The notes: a model not told the origin generated them from the sequence alone. 64,000 nucleotides of DNA from Chlorocebus sabaeus (GCF_047675955.1 NC_132914.1:42557521-42621520); one strand, 5' to 3'; positions 13,276 through 24,379 are shown, counted from the stretch's first letter. Numbers and translations are program-made.

Positions 13276-13779
13276 TATGGTATATTTAAAGTAGGTAACA
13301 AAAATAACGAAAAATAATGAAACAAAAATGCATACAGAAGCAGAAATCCCGCAGTTAAACGGTGGTATATTTCACCAATGAACTTAGAAATCACTCTGGG
13401 GCTTTCTTATTCAAATTTAGATGAGGTACACTGAACAAATTAAGGCTGGGAAAAAAGCGGGCAGTCAACATGCAGAAATTACTAAAATCAGATTTTGTGG
13501 TCCACTCCCAAGTTCGTGTCTAAAGGATCAGAACTGGTTGTTCGACAACATTTCAGAAAAATAGAGTATTATCTTCCCGAAAACTCCAACTCTTAGGCTC
13601 TCCCCCAGAACACCAAATCACTATTTCATCCTCACCTAATTTCCACCTGATAGGAAAAAAAAACTTGTTGGCACTCCATTATAATTTCGTAATTGTACAC
13701 TCCATAAAATAATTCCCACATTTGGTAAGGCAAGAATCTGTAATTTAAATAAAACTGGGGCAATGTTCAGAAAACTACA

Positions 13780-14450
13780 TTCTTTATCCAATTATAAAAA
13801 TATATCAAGATAAATTCTGGTTTTAAGCAGCATATTTGTGGGGTCAAATTCATGAGATTTTAGTTTTCTTCTTTAGATGTTTTTCTAGTTTCAGAACCTA
13901 ATGTTTTCTTTACAAGAATAATTTTTTAAAAAACAAAGGTTGTTTGTTCAAATGAAAATTAATCTAGAACATCATCTCTTCAATGAGTATTGAATAAAAT
14001 ATTTGGAAAACCACATGCTTAAACTGTATTAGAATACTTCAAAAGGGAATAAAAATTCTTACAACCCTCGTAATTATTCCAAAAACAATGTTTGCAATTG
14101 GACACTTTAATACGTGTACAAGAATGAATATGTTCTTGAAAATAAAAATTGTAGTTATGAAAACTTTTAACCTTTAGTTGCAATATTTTGAAATAAATAA
14201 ATAAATAGATATGGGAAATTATTTTTGAGGGTTATTGAAATAACTTCACTTGACTTGCATTTATTTTATTTAAATGTAATCTGTAAAATCTGCAAAGGTT
14301 AAAATTAAATACCTTTTCATGGCTGAGACAATTACGATTAGAAACAGCGTAGGAATCCTTGAAAGATAACTTCTATCAACACAAGCCACCAAAAGTTATG
14401 CAAATCAACAAATTTTCTGGAAAATGTTATTTTTATGAAATATAATTTAT
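13780..14450. promoter_or_regulatory. Candidate intronic regulatory block (homeodomain-type sites)
   Basis: This repeat-free AT-rich stretch 1.7-2.3 kb inside intron 1 holds many TAAT/ATTA cores, such as 'gaaaattaatctag' and 'cgtaattattcc', plus octamer- and SOX-like words. The motifs are seen; enhancer function is inferred. AT-rich DNA produces such words by chance, so confidence is low. Confidence 0.25.
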
Positions 14451-15704
14451 TAACTCTTGTCCAAGTGAACCTGCTTTATGCCTAATTTTTCTAATACTTC
14501 AAAAAGAACAGAGAGGCCCAAATTTCCATAAACTTTGCCTTAACTGTTCCTCTTTCAGGGTGCAAAAAAGGCTCCCTAGCATTTAGGTTTTACACTAAGT
14601 GAATGAGACCGGTGTTCATATAGTTACATTTGTTCCATTCTGTTAGTAACCATTTCAAACTGAAAGACTAGGACAGGTTCTAAACATGTTAAATTCTATA
14701 AAGCCATTAGCAATAAATTTGATCCGGCAGTTTGCTGGGACAATGGAAACCGCTGAAAAAGCGTCTATTAGTCATTCTGGACAAACCCATCGGGATTAAA
14801 AGAATGAGTTAAGATCGTTTAAGGACGCAGCCAAAAAAAAAAAAAAAAAATTCCAATTGGATCTCAGTTTCTGAGTCTCTAAGAGGCTTTTTCCCTTTTA
14901 TCACTGACAATTTCAGGGAGTCCCACATAAGCTTTAGCTAATATTTGACTAAATTGTCAGCATCCTTCTTCCCAGTCCCACTAGTTACGTTTAATACGGT
15001 GATTAAAATAAACCCAAACTGCCCTTCTTTCGGTAAATTCTTATTTATTGGTGAACTTCCTATTCCAGTTGCCAATTCAGCTGTTTTTCAGCTCAGCACG
15101 AAGAAAGAGCCGGCCTTCATTTCTTTGCGCCTAACGTGATCCAAAATTTAAGGGTGGAGAAAGCCTGAACTTTGCGCAACTCTCCTTCCAAAGATCGTTG
15201 CGCGCGTTCCTGACCTATCCCGACAATCTTAACAGTTTGAGTGGCAAAATCTCCCCTAGTTGGGCCGCGCGAAGCTCTCCTTGTCAGTAACTTTTCTGAG
15301 AGCTGGTGTCGTGCGGCCCGGGGCACAAGAGCGGGCGGGTTAGAAACGTTGAACTTGGTGAAACCCCTTGAGACTGATCCAGGCAGGCCGAAGAACCTTC
15401 AGAGTTTCCCAGTTAAGGCCAAAAACTTAAGGAGCCCTACCACCTGTTGAAAGAAGGGAACAGCAAGGAAGCCGGTGGTATGGAATGGGTGGGATGAGGC
15501 AAAAAAGAATCACAGAAAGTGGTGCGCCTCCGCCTGGGCACCCGACTCCCAAAGTGGCATCTCCACTAAAGCTTGAAATGCTCCAGGAAGGTCCCAAACC
15601 GGCGTTCCCCGGGCACAGTGCGCACCGCCGGCGCTGCCAGATCCCGTGACCGCCCGGCCCGGGGACACGGTCGCGGCTGGGGAGGGAGGGGAGAGCTGGC
15701 TCAC

Positions 15705-16107
15705 CTGGCGCTGAAGGCTGGAAGGTACAGTCTCGGTCCCCCGGAGCCCGGCCCGGCAGCCTGGCACTGTCCATAGAGGGACTGAGCACTTGAAAAGCCC
15801 ACCGCGTACCGTAGGGCGCCCCGGCGGGGCTAACTTGTTCGGCTGCGGGGCACAGCTTTAGGGGAACCGGGCTGGCGGGCAGGGGCCGGAGTTGCGCGCC
15901 CGCGGTGGCCAGGGCGGTCGCCGGGCCGTGGGGCGCGGGCGGCTGCAGCCCGGGCGTCGGGGCACCCCCGACCCGCAGCAAGTTCTCGATCAGGAAACTC
16001 TTGCCCAGGTTGCCAAAGCCGGGCGCAGCGGGGAGGTTGAGGAGCGCGGAGGAAGCCACCACGTCCCAGTACGCACCGGCGTGGGCTGCCACCGCGCTGG
16101 GGAGCAT
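15705..16107 (-). CDS. DBX2: DBX2 exon 1, coding part (developing brain homeobox 2)
   Basis: On the minus strand an ATG at 16107-16105 opens 134 codons plus one base, ending at a consensus splice donor (CCAG|GTGAGC; GT at 15704-15703). I recognise the N-terminal half of DBX2, a homeodomain transcription factor that patterns interneuron progenitors in the ventral neural tube and acts in the nucleus. Residues 36-45 (KSFLIENLLR) match the eh1-like FLIENLL repressor motif of Dbx proteins; the rest is Ala/Pro/Leu-rich. The homeodomain is encoded by later exons, which would lie to the left and are not in this window; I found no WFQNRR-type coding there. The first base of the next alanine codon is the last exon base, so the intron is phase 1. 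The open frame runs on through the donor to 15427 and upstream of the ATG to 16443, but those parts are intron and 5' leader. Confidence 0.93.
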
Positions 16108-16264
16108 AGTGCGGCGCCGGCTGGCCTGCTGCGCGCCCGCCGCACCGCACAAGGAGCCGCAGCTTCTGGTCGCCGCCTGCCGCAGGGCTGGAGCGCGCCG
16201 AGCCGGGCGGGGAGAAGAGGCCGCCCGGGACGGCGGCGGGCTTGGAACGATATTATTTATTTGC
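16108..16264 (-). promoter_or_regulatory. DBX2: DBX2 5' leader and TATA-like core promoter candidate
   Basis: Between the ATG and an AT-rich patch in an otherwise GC-rich island lies a leader of about 120-130 nt. On the minus strand 16264-16249 reads gcaaataaataatatc, a TATA-like stretch that would place transcription start near 16225. This is a motif-position inference; no start site can be seen directly. CpG-island promoters often lack a TATA box, so the AT patch may be incidental. Confidence 0.4.
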
Positions 16265-16668
16265 GTTGGGCGTTTTTTTAAGGGATGGGAGGAGTGAGTG
16301 TGGGAGGGGGAAGCTGTGAGTTTCTCGGGCCGACGGCTTAGGCTCTGGGAGCGTCGGGGGGAGTCTTTCCCCCTCTCTATGCAGATCTGGACGGTTTTTT
16401 CTGGTTTTTTTTTCTGGAAGGACTGAAGGTGTGTCCAGCCCATCCATTCATGTCACCAGTCCTACAAAGTGACAGACGCGGCCAACAATAAGGGCAGTGC
16501 TGTGGCAAGGGGAGGGGACTCGTAGTGGGAGGAGGTGGGCATGGAAGCGACGTGAATCGGGCGCGCTCACCTCCTCCCCGCGGCCGTGCAGAGCCTTGGC
16601 ACTCTCGCTGGAGCCCACGCAATGCCCCAGGCGCGGGGTCAGGTGGACAACTGCGTGGAGCGCCCAGA

Positions 16669-16695
16669 GGGCGGGGTGGGGGTGGGGGTGGGGGG
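16669..16695 (+). promoter_or_regulatory. G-quadruplex-type G-run upstream of DBX2
   Basis: Five runs of three to six G separated by single C or T bases lie about 560-590 bp upstream of the DBX2 ATG. The pattern fits the canonical G4 rule with one-base loops. Formation in cells is inferred. Confidence 0.6.
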
Positions 16696-16730
16696 AACGC
16701 CCTGTCGTCTGAGGCGCCTCCGCGTACTAC

Positions 16731-17829
16731 CTGTTGGGCGAACCCTGGCATTCCAGTGTTGGTTGTCACTTCAGCAACTGATGGGTTTCCGGGGGAAGTA
16801 AACGGAGTCGCTAGTGGCTGGAAGGGCTATTATCAGGGTCAGTGGAAGGATATCACCGAGACTGTTGTAGCTGTGCCGCAGTTGAAAAGTTACTTCTCAA
16901 AGAGTGGGTTGTTTGCATATTAAATGAGGCCCTTATGTTGTAAGGGGGAAGGAGATGTGTTTTTCTCAGAGACCTTTTAAGAAATTTCTGTTTCCAGTGA
17001 CTCATTTCCGGTCACCTTTTAATAAGATTTGTTTTAAGGGTTGTGGGGAGAGGTGCCTACAGCTTCTTCACTCCAGAAGAGAGGAGCTAATACTTGCTGA
17101 TCTAGAGAAGGAGCTGGTAGTCGGGGTTGGTTAAATGCCAAATGACAGATGGTTGGGTCCAAAACCTAGAGGGAAAAAACCACCACCAGGTCCTCCTAGA
17201 CATTGGTAGTTGGGTACGTCTCTGCAGGGAGACGGGGATGAAAACACTGCGTTACTTAGGATTACAGCTGCTCTTTTTTTTTTAACTCTGAAAATTTATG
17301 TATTTTAAGATGTATTAACAGTTTGCTAAGCGGGAACTGGACAGATGAAAAGCATGGGTGGGTGGGTGGGTAGGGATTTGTGTGTGTGTGTGTAATTAAA
17401 GCTTGCTTTTTAACCACAGGACAACTTTGGGAAGGCTGCTCTTTTAGGAAACTCTGTGTAACAGTGGAGTGTTAAAACTGTGAACTCTCTGCCAATTAAC
17501 ACTTACCATTGCTACTCTCCTGTCCAAATTTAGATGAATTTATTTAGAGTGAGATTTTTTAAGGATGTCTGTGAAGTTTGGAGTCACATTATATTTTTCC
17601 TCTTTATCCTAAGAATAATTTGGTCTGTGGCCTCAATTTAGTTAAAATTTGGCCAGAGTTGCCAGGCTAGTGAGATAAATATTCTTCATAAGTTCACCTT
17701 ATGGTGAATTTAAATGCCCAGTGAGCATAGGTAACTAAATAAAGTTTGGATTTTTTTCCTAAGAGGGTGGACAATTTTATGACCTGCTACTAAATGGGAG
17801 GAAAGTTATTTGGAAGACTGATGTATACT
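16731..17829. other. DBX2 proximal upstream region, unique
   Basis: Repeat-poor sequence upstream of the CpG island. Apart from the GGGT/TG microsatellite at 17356-17393, no repeat or gene is recognised. Confidence 0.5.
17356..17375 (+). repeat. GGGT tandem repeat, G-quadruplex motif
   Basis: Five GGG runs separated by T, T, T and TA, followed shortly by a (TG)n run up to 17393. Single-base loops favour a very stable parallel G4. It lies about 1.25 kb upstream of the DBX2 ATG. Confidence 0.7.
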
Positions 17830-17990
17830 ACCAATGTTCGTTCACTTGTTGATTTAGTCAGCAGACCTTTACTGAGCATTTCATATTTGTTGAACACTTG
17901 TGGTGGTCTTGGGAATACACAGAAGAAAGATCTGGTCCTTGCCTCATGGGAATTCACAGCCTACTGCGGGAAGAAAAACAAGTAACATCT
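17830..17990 (+). mobile_element. Ancient L2/MIR-class remnant
   Basis: Contains the common ancient-repeat text 'cctttactgagcatttcata', 'ggtcttgggaatacacag' and 'cctcatgggaattcacagcc'. I could not assign the family firmly. Confidence 0.4.
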
Positions 17991-18050
17991 GAGGAAGGGC
18001 TTCTAATCTGAAAGGAAAAATGTGAGAGAAAACTTTCTAAAGACAGCCTG

Positions 18051-18516
18051 TATTGTCATTCAGTTTGAATAATTTTTAAATTTCCATCTTGATTTCATTT
18101 TTGACCCAATCATCATTCAGGAGCAGGTTATTTAATTTCCATGTATTTGCATGGTTTTGAAGATTCCCTTTGGAGTTGATTTTCAGTTTTATTCCACTGT
18201 GGTCTGAGAGAGTGCTTGATATAATTTCAATTTTCTTAAATTTATTGAAGCTATCTTGAAGAAAGTTCTGTGCACTGATAAATAGAATGTATATTCTGCA
18301 GCTGTTGGATAGAATGTTCTGTAAATATCTGTTAAGTCCATTTGTTCCAGGATATAGTTTAAATCCATTGTTTCTTTGCTGACTTTCTGTCTTGATGACC
18401 TGTCCAGTGCTGTCAGTGGAGTATGAAGCCCCCCCACTACTATTGTGTTGCTATCTATCTCATTTCTTAGGCATATTAGTAATTGTTTTATAAAATTAGG
18501 AGCTCCAGTGTTAGGT
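18051..18516 (-). mobile_element. Inverted 5' segment of an L1 (endonuclease region)
   Basis: On the minus strand this is L1 ORF2 endonuclease-domain sequence, recognised in 18437-18189 (LTALDRSSRQKV, IYRTFYPT) and ending with the linker after SDH. It abuts a sense-strand L1 that resumes about 11-13 nt further along the L1 sequence. That is the signature of twin priming during insertion. The two segments are one insertion. Confidence 0.88.
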
Positions 18517-18518
18517 GT

Positions 18519-21500
18519 CTATCAAAACCTCTGGGATACAACAAAGGCGTGCTAAGAGGAAAGTTCATAGCCCTAAACACCTACATCAGAAAGTATGAGA
18601 GAGCACAAACAGACAATCTAAGGTCGCACCTTAAGGAACTAGAGAAAAAAGAACAAACAAAACCCAAACCCAGCAGAAGAAAGGAAATAACCAAGATCAT
18701 AGCAAAACTAAATGAAATTAAAACAAACAAAATACAAAAGATAAATGAAATAAAAAGCTGGTTCTTTGGAAAGATAAATAAAATTGATAGACTATTAGCA
18801 AGATTAACCAAGAAAAGAAGAGAAAATCCAAACAAGCTCAATTAGAAATGTAATGGAAGATATTACAACTGACACTGCAGAAATGCAAAAGATCATTCAA
18901 GGCTACTATGAACATCCTTATGCACACAAACTAGAAAACCTAGAGGAGATGGATAAATTCCTGGAAAGATACAACCCTCCTAGTATAAATCAGGAAGAAT
19001 TAGATATCCTGAACAGACCAATAATAAGCAGTGAGATTAAAATGGCAATTTAAAATTTACTGACAAAAACAGTCCAGGACCAGATGGATTCACAGCAGAG
19101 TTCGACCAGACATCCAAAGAATTGGTACCAATCCTGTTGACACTATTCCACAAGATAGAGAAAGAGGGAATCTGCCCTAAATCATTCTGTGAAGCCAGGA
19201 TTACCCTAATACCAAAACCACGGAAGGACATAACCAAAAAAGAAAACTACAGACCAATATCTCTGATTAACATAAATGCAAAAATCCTTAACAAAATGCT
19301 ATCTAACCAAATCCAACAAGACAGCAAAAAAAAAAAAAAAAAAAAAAAATCCCACCATGATCAAGTGGGTTTCATACCAGGGATACAGGAATGGCTTAAC
19401 ATATGCAAGTCAGTAAATGTGATACACCACATAAACAGAATTAAAAGCAAAAATTGCATGATCACCTTGGTAGACACAGAAAAAGCATTCAAAAAAATCC
19501 AACATTCCTTTATGATTAAAATTCTCAGCAAAATCGGCATACAGGGAACATACCTCAGTGTAACAAAAGCCATCCATCTCTGACAAACCCACAGCCAACA
19601 TAATACTGAATGGGGAAAAGTTGAAAGCATTCCTTCTGAGAACTGGAACAACTTAAGGATGCCCATTCTCCCCATTTCTCTTCAACGTAGTACTGGGCGT
19701 CCTAGCCAGAGCAATCAGACAACAGAAATAAATAAATGGCATCCAACTCAGCAAAGAGGAAGTCAACCTGTCGCTGTTTGCTGATGATATGATTGTTTCC
19801 CTAAAAATCCTTAAAGACTCCTCCAGAAAGCTCTCAGAACTGATAATAAAAAAAAATTCAGCAAAGATTCCAGATACAAAATTAATATACACAAATCAGT
19901 AGCTCTTCTATACATCAACAGCGATCAAGCTGAGAATCAAATCAAGAATTCAACCCCTTCTACAATAGCTGCAAAAAAATAAAATAAAATACTTAGGAAT
20001 GTATCTAACCAGTGAGGTGAAAGACCTCTACAAGAAAAAGTACAAAACGCTGCTGGAAAAAATCATAGACAACACAAATAAATGGAAACACATCTCGTGC
20101 TCATGGATGGGTAGAATCAATATTGTGAAAATGATTGTACTGCCAAAAGCAATCTACAAATTCAATACAATTCCCACCAAAATACCGCCATCATTCTTCA
20201 CAAAATTAGAAAAAACAATCCTAAAATTCATATGGAACTAAAAAAGAGCCCACATAGCCAAAGCAAGACTACGCAAAATGAACAAATCTGGAGGCATCAC
20301 ATTACCTGACTTCGAACTCTATAAGGCCACAGTCACCAAAACAGCATGGTACTGGTATAAAAATAGGCACGTAGACCAATGGAACAGAATAGAGAACCCA
20401 AATACTTACAGCCAACTGATCTTTGACAAAGCAAACAAAAACATAAAGTGGGGATAGGACACCCTATTCAACAAATGGTGCTGAGATAATTGGCTAGCCA
20501 CATGTAGGACAATGAAACTCGATTCTCATCTCTCACCTTATATAAAAATCACCTCGAGATTGATCAAGGACTTAAATCTAAAACCTGAAACTATAAAATT
20601 TCTAAAAGATAACATTGGAAAACCCCTTCTAGACATTGCCTTAGGCAAGGATTTATGACTGAGAAGCCAAAAGCAAATGCAACAAAAACAAAGATAAATA
20701 GCTGGGACTTAGTTAAACTAAAGAGCTTTTGCACAGTGAAGGCACAGTCAGCAGAGTAAACAGACAATCCACAGAGTGGGAGAAAAATCTTCACAAACTA
20801 CATCTGACAAAGGTCTAATATCCAGAATATACAATGAGCTCAAACAAATTAGCAAGAAAAAAAAAATCTCATCAAAAAGTGGGCTAAGGACATAAATAGA
20901 AAATTCTCAAAAGAAAATATACAAATGGCCAACAAACATATGAAAAAGTGTACAACATCACTAATGATCAGGGAAATGCAAATCAAAACCACGATGTGAT
21001 ACCACCTTACTCCTGCAAAAACGGCCATAATCAAAAAATAAAAAATAAAAATAATAGATGTTGGCACGGATGTGGTGAACAGGGAACACTTCTACACTGC
21101 TAGTGGGAATGTAAACTAGTACAGCCACTATGGAAAACAGTGTGGACATTCCTTACAGAACTAAAAGTAGAACTACCATTTGATCCAGCAGTCTCACTAC
21201 TGGGTATCTACCCAGAGGAAAACCAGTCATTATACGAACATGCATGTTCATAGCAGCACAATTTGCAATTGCAAAAATGTGGAACCAACCTAAATACCTA
21301 TCAATCAACGAGTGGGTAAAGAAACTGTGTTTTTATATATATATATATACACACACACACATATTCCATATATATTCCATCATATATATATATGATGGAA
21401 TACTACTCAGCCATAAAAAGGAGTGAATGAATGACATTTGCAGTGACCTGGATGAGATTGGAGACTATTCTAAGTGAAGTAACTCAGGAATGGAAAACCA

Positions 21501-21760
21501 AACATTGTGTGTTCTCACTCATATATGGAAGCTAAGTTATGAGGATGCAAAGGCATACGAATGACACAATGGACTTTGGGGACTCAGGGGAAAGTCTTGA
21601 GTGGGGAGTGAGGGATAAAAGACTACAAATTGGGTGCCATGTATACTGTTCGGGTGATGGGTGCACCAAACTCTCACAAATCACCACTAAATAACTTATA
21701 TAACCAAACACCACCTGTTACCCAATAACCTATGGAAACTAAAAAAAAAAAAAAAAAAAA
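18519..21760 (+). mobile_element. Sense part of the twin-primed L1 (L1PB/L1MA-class)
   Basis: Runs from just after the endonuclease linker through the reverse transcriptase and Cys-rich end to the 3' UTR and an A20 tail at 21741-21760. The text 'gtatactgttcgggtgatgg' in the 3' UTR and the ORF2 divergence suggest an older class than the other two sense copies. Internal microsatellite growth is visible: an A-run near 19327-19349 and (TA)n(CA)n at 21335-21396. A weak 12-bp duplication with three differences (left near 18040, right near 21768) may be the target site. Confidence 0.88.
18521..21426 (+). pseudogene. L1 ORF2 pseudogene (reverse transcriptase part)
   Basis: The frame is broken many times: open pieces at 18483-18845, 18853-19053, 19122-19583 and 19999-20241. 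Recognisable motifs are the DGFTAEF-like start, the fingers region with NYRPISL, the FADDM catalytic box near 19780 and the MGRINIVKM segment near 20108. The A-run at about 19327 adds bases to the frame. No function is possible. Confidence 0.85.
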
Positions 21761-21790
21761 CCAGAAATAAAGGCAGTCTCACTGAACTGA

Positions 21791-21979
21791 GTTTGCTTGT
21801 TGTCGTTGTTGTTGTTCAGTTTTTTTTTTTTTTTTAAAGACAGAATCTGACTTTGTCACCCAGGCTGGAGTGCAGACACAATTCTCGAACTCCTGGAACT
21901 CCTGGCCTCGGTCAAGTAATCCTCCCACCTGGGTCTCCCCAAGTGCTGGGATTACAGGCATGAGCTGCTGTGCTGGGCC
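21791..21979 (-). mobile_element. Antisense Alu with internal deletion
   Basis: A T-run at 21821-21835 preceded by a (GTT)n-type tail leads into antisense Alu. The element jumps from the right-arm 3' end to the left-arm 5' end, so most of the dimer is missing. The sequence ctgaactga flanks it at 21782-21790 and 21980-21988. Confidence 0.8.
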
Positions 21980-22089
21980 CTGAACTGAATAGTAAAGGTG
22001 AATAGCGGTTGGTGATAGGATGTGAAGTGGTAAAATTTGAGATTGAGCAGGGAAAAGAGTGATTACATGATTATTGTCATCACTATATC

Positions 22090-22116
22090 ATAGTGACCAT
22101 GCAGCCAGGCACAGTA
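22090..22116 (-). mobile_element. MIR fragment, left piece split by Tigger1
   Basis: Short antisense MIR end ('cagccaggcacagta') that continues at 24380 after the Tigger1 insertion. Confidence 0.5.
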
Positions 22117-24377
22117 CAGGCATACCTCAGAGATATTGTGAATTCAGTTCTAGACCACCACCATAAAGTGAATATCAAAAAAAACCAAGTCACACAATTT
22201 TTTTTGTTTTCCAGAGCATATAAAAGTTATGTTTACACTCTATTAAGTGTGCAATATCATTGTCTTTTAAAAAGTACGTACCTTAATTTAAAAATACTTT
22301 ATTGCTAAAAGGTGCTAATATTCCATTGATCCTTTAGCGAGTTATAATCTTTTTGCTGGTAGAAGGTCTTGCCTCGATGTTGATGGTTGCTGACTGACCA
22401 GGGTGGCTCAGGATTGAGGTAGCTGTGGCAATTTCTTAACATAAGACAACAATGAAATTTGCCACACCAATGGACTCTTTCTTTCAGGAAAGATTTGTTT
22501 GTAGCATGAAATGCTGGTTGATAGCATAGCATTTTACCCATTGTAGAACTTATTTCAAAATTGGAGCCAGTCCTTTTAAACCTTGCCACTACTTTACCAA
22601 ATGAGTTTATGCAGTGTTCTAAATCCTTTGTGGCCATTTCAGAAATGTTCACAATATCTTCACCAAGAGTAGGTTCCATCTCAAGAACCCAGTTTCTTTG
22701 CATATCACTGAGAAGCAACTCCCCATCTGTTCAAGTTTGATCATGAGATTGGGGCAATTCAGTCATGTCTTCAGGCTCCATTTATAAATTCTAGTTCTCT
22801 TGCTACTTGTAGCACATTTGCAGTTACTTCCTCCACTAATGTGTTGAACCCCTCAAAGTAATGCATGAAGGTTGGAATTAACTTCTGCTGAACTCCTGTT
22901 GATGTTATTTTGACCTCTTCCCGTGAATCATGAATGTTCTTAATGGAATCTAGAATGGTGAATCCTTTCCAGCATGTTTCAATTTACTTTTCCCTGATCC
23001 ATCAGAGAAATCACCTTCATGGCAGCTATAGCCTTACAAATTTTTTTTAAAGAATAAGACTTAAAAGTTGAAATGACTCCTTGATCCGTGGGCTGCAGAA
23101 GGGGTATCGTGTTAGCAGCATGGAAACAACATTAATCTCCTTATATAGCTCCATGAGAGCTCTTCGATGATGAGGTGCATTGTCAATGAGCAATAATATT
23201 TTGAAAGAAATCTGAAGGGCCCTAGGATTTTCATAAGAGTAAACGACCATTGGCTTCAACTTAAAGTCACCGGCTGCATTACCCCCTAACAAGAGAGTCA
23301 GCCTGTCTTTTGAAGCTTCGAAGCCAGGCACTGACTTCTCCTCTCTGGCTATGAAAGTCCTACCTGGCATCTTCTTCTAACAGAAGACTGTTTCATTTAC
23401 ATTGAAAACCTGTTGTTTAGTGTAGCCACCTCCATCGATGATCTCAGCTAGATCTTCTGGAACACGTGCTTTAGCTTCTCCATCAGCAGTTGGCACTTCA
23501 CTTTTGCACTCTTATGTTATGGAGATGGTTTCTCTCCTTAAACCGCATGAATCAACTTCTGTTAGTTTCACATTTTATTCTGTAGCTTTCTCACCTCCCA
23601 CAACCTTCATAGAATTGAAGAAAGTTGGGGCCTTTCTCTGGCTAAGGCTTTGGCTTAAGGAAATACTGTGGTTGGTTCAGTCTTCTATCCAGACCACTTA
23701 AACTTTCTCTATATCAGCAATAAGGTTGTTTTATTTCCTTATCATGTGTGGGTTCCTTAGAGTAGCACTTTTAATTTCCTTTAATAACTTTCCTTTTGCA
23801 TTCACAACTTAGCTGTTTGGTGCAAGAGGCCTAACTTTTGGCCTGTCTTGACTTTTGACATGCCTTCCTCACTAAGCTTAATCATTTTTAGCTTTTGATT
23901 TAAAGTGAGAGTTGTGTGACTTTTCCTTTCACCTGAACATTTACAAACTAGGCTTTTTAATTGGCTGAATCTTGTTATGTCTCAGGGAATGGGAAAGCCT
24001 GAGGAGAGGCAGAGAGGTGGGAAAACAGCCAACAGCCAGTTGGTGGAGTGGTCAGACCACATACAACATTTATAAAGTTTACTGTCTTATCTGGGCACAG
24101 TTCTTGGTGCCCCCAAACAATTATACTAATAATGTCAAAGATCACAGATCACCATAACAGATATAATAATAATGAAAACTTTCAAAATATTGCAAGAATT
24201 ACCAAAATGTGACACAGAGACACAAAGTGAACACATGCTGTTGGAAAAATTGTACTGATAGCCTTGCTCAGTGATAGCCTTTCAGGGTTGACACAAATCT
24301 TCAATTTGTAAAATATGCAATTTCTGTGAAGCACAATGAAGCAAAGTGGAATGAAACAATAAAACAAAGAATGCCTG
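22117..24377 (-). mobile_element. Tigger1 DNA transposon (pogo/Tc1-mariner), near full length
   Basis: Starts caggcatacctcagagata and ends with the inverted form ...aatgcctg, flanked by TA on both sides (22115-22116 and 24378-24379), the pogo-type target duplication. Its 2261 bp are slightly shorter than the roughly 2.4-kb family consensus. The transposase is encoded on the minus strand and is decayed. Confidence 0.92.
22305..23990 (-). pseudogene. Tigger1 transposase pseudogene
   Basis: A pogo-like transposase bound the element ends and cut and pasted DNA through a DDE catalytic core. Open pieces remain at 23370-23047 (EEKSVPGFEASKDRL, GDFKLKP and LLLIDNAPHHRRALM, where a GH is usual) and 22718-22305 (C-terminal region, EMEPTLGEDIVNI). 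Between YENPRALQ and the IDNAP motif about 40 residues of catalytic domain are missing compared with remembered relatives, so the core is broken by deletion as well as by frameshifts. Only the N-terminal start near 23930 is roughly placed. Confidence 0.82.
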
Positions 24378-24379
24378 TA

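Larger units (their letters stand above)
1..15704 (-). other. DBX2: DBX2 intron 1 (5' part)
   Basis: All sequence left of the exon 1 donor should be intron 1 of DBX2, transcribed right to left. It contains the repeats listed separately and no recognisable further DBX2 exon. Repeat-free stretches where I see no gene are 1-338, 774-1395, 5311-6039, 7101-7540, 8150-9586 and 10449-10887. The block 6390-6780 resembles an old dispersed repeat, also seen at 40900-41250, that I could not name. Confidence 0.75.
15590..16730. promoter_or_regulatory. DBX2: CpG island over DBX2 exon 1 and promoter
   Basis: GC content and CpG density rise sharply here compared with the AT-rich surroundings. CpGs are dense through exon 1, the leader and about 500 bp upstream, as is usual for developmental homeobox genes. 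Many long open frames on both strands in this block are by-products of GC richness. Confidence 0.85.

Noticed and set aside
1..15704. Possible DBX2 exons 2-4 on the minus strand
   Set aside because: I looked for homeodomain coding (WFQNRR-type) and found none; the exons must lie beyond the left edge.
15892..16297. Two overlapping plus-strand frames of about 130 codons
   Set aside because: They are antisense to DBX2 exon 1 in a CpG island. GC-rich DNA lacks stops, and Arg/Gly/Ala-rich translations show no domain.
15427..16443. 338-codon minus-strand open frame through the DBX2 region
   Set aside because: Only 134 codons from 16107 to the donor are DBX2 exon 1. The N-terminal extension is leader and the C-terminal extension reads into intron 1 past a consensus GT.
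16377..16923. 130-132 codon frames on both strands upstream of DBX2
   Set aside because: CpG-island by-products; overlapping in opposite strands, with low-complexity composition and no domain.
21335..21396. Regular repeats suggestive of an array
   Set aside because: They are TA/CA microsatellite expansion inside L1 ORF2, not a CRISPR array. No spacer-repeat structure exists anywhere in the window.
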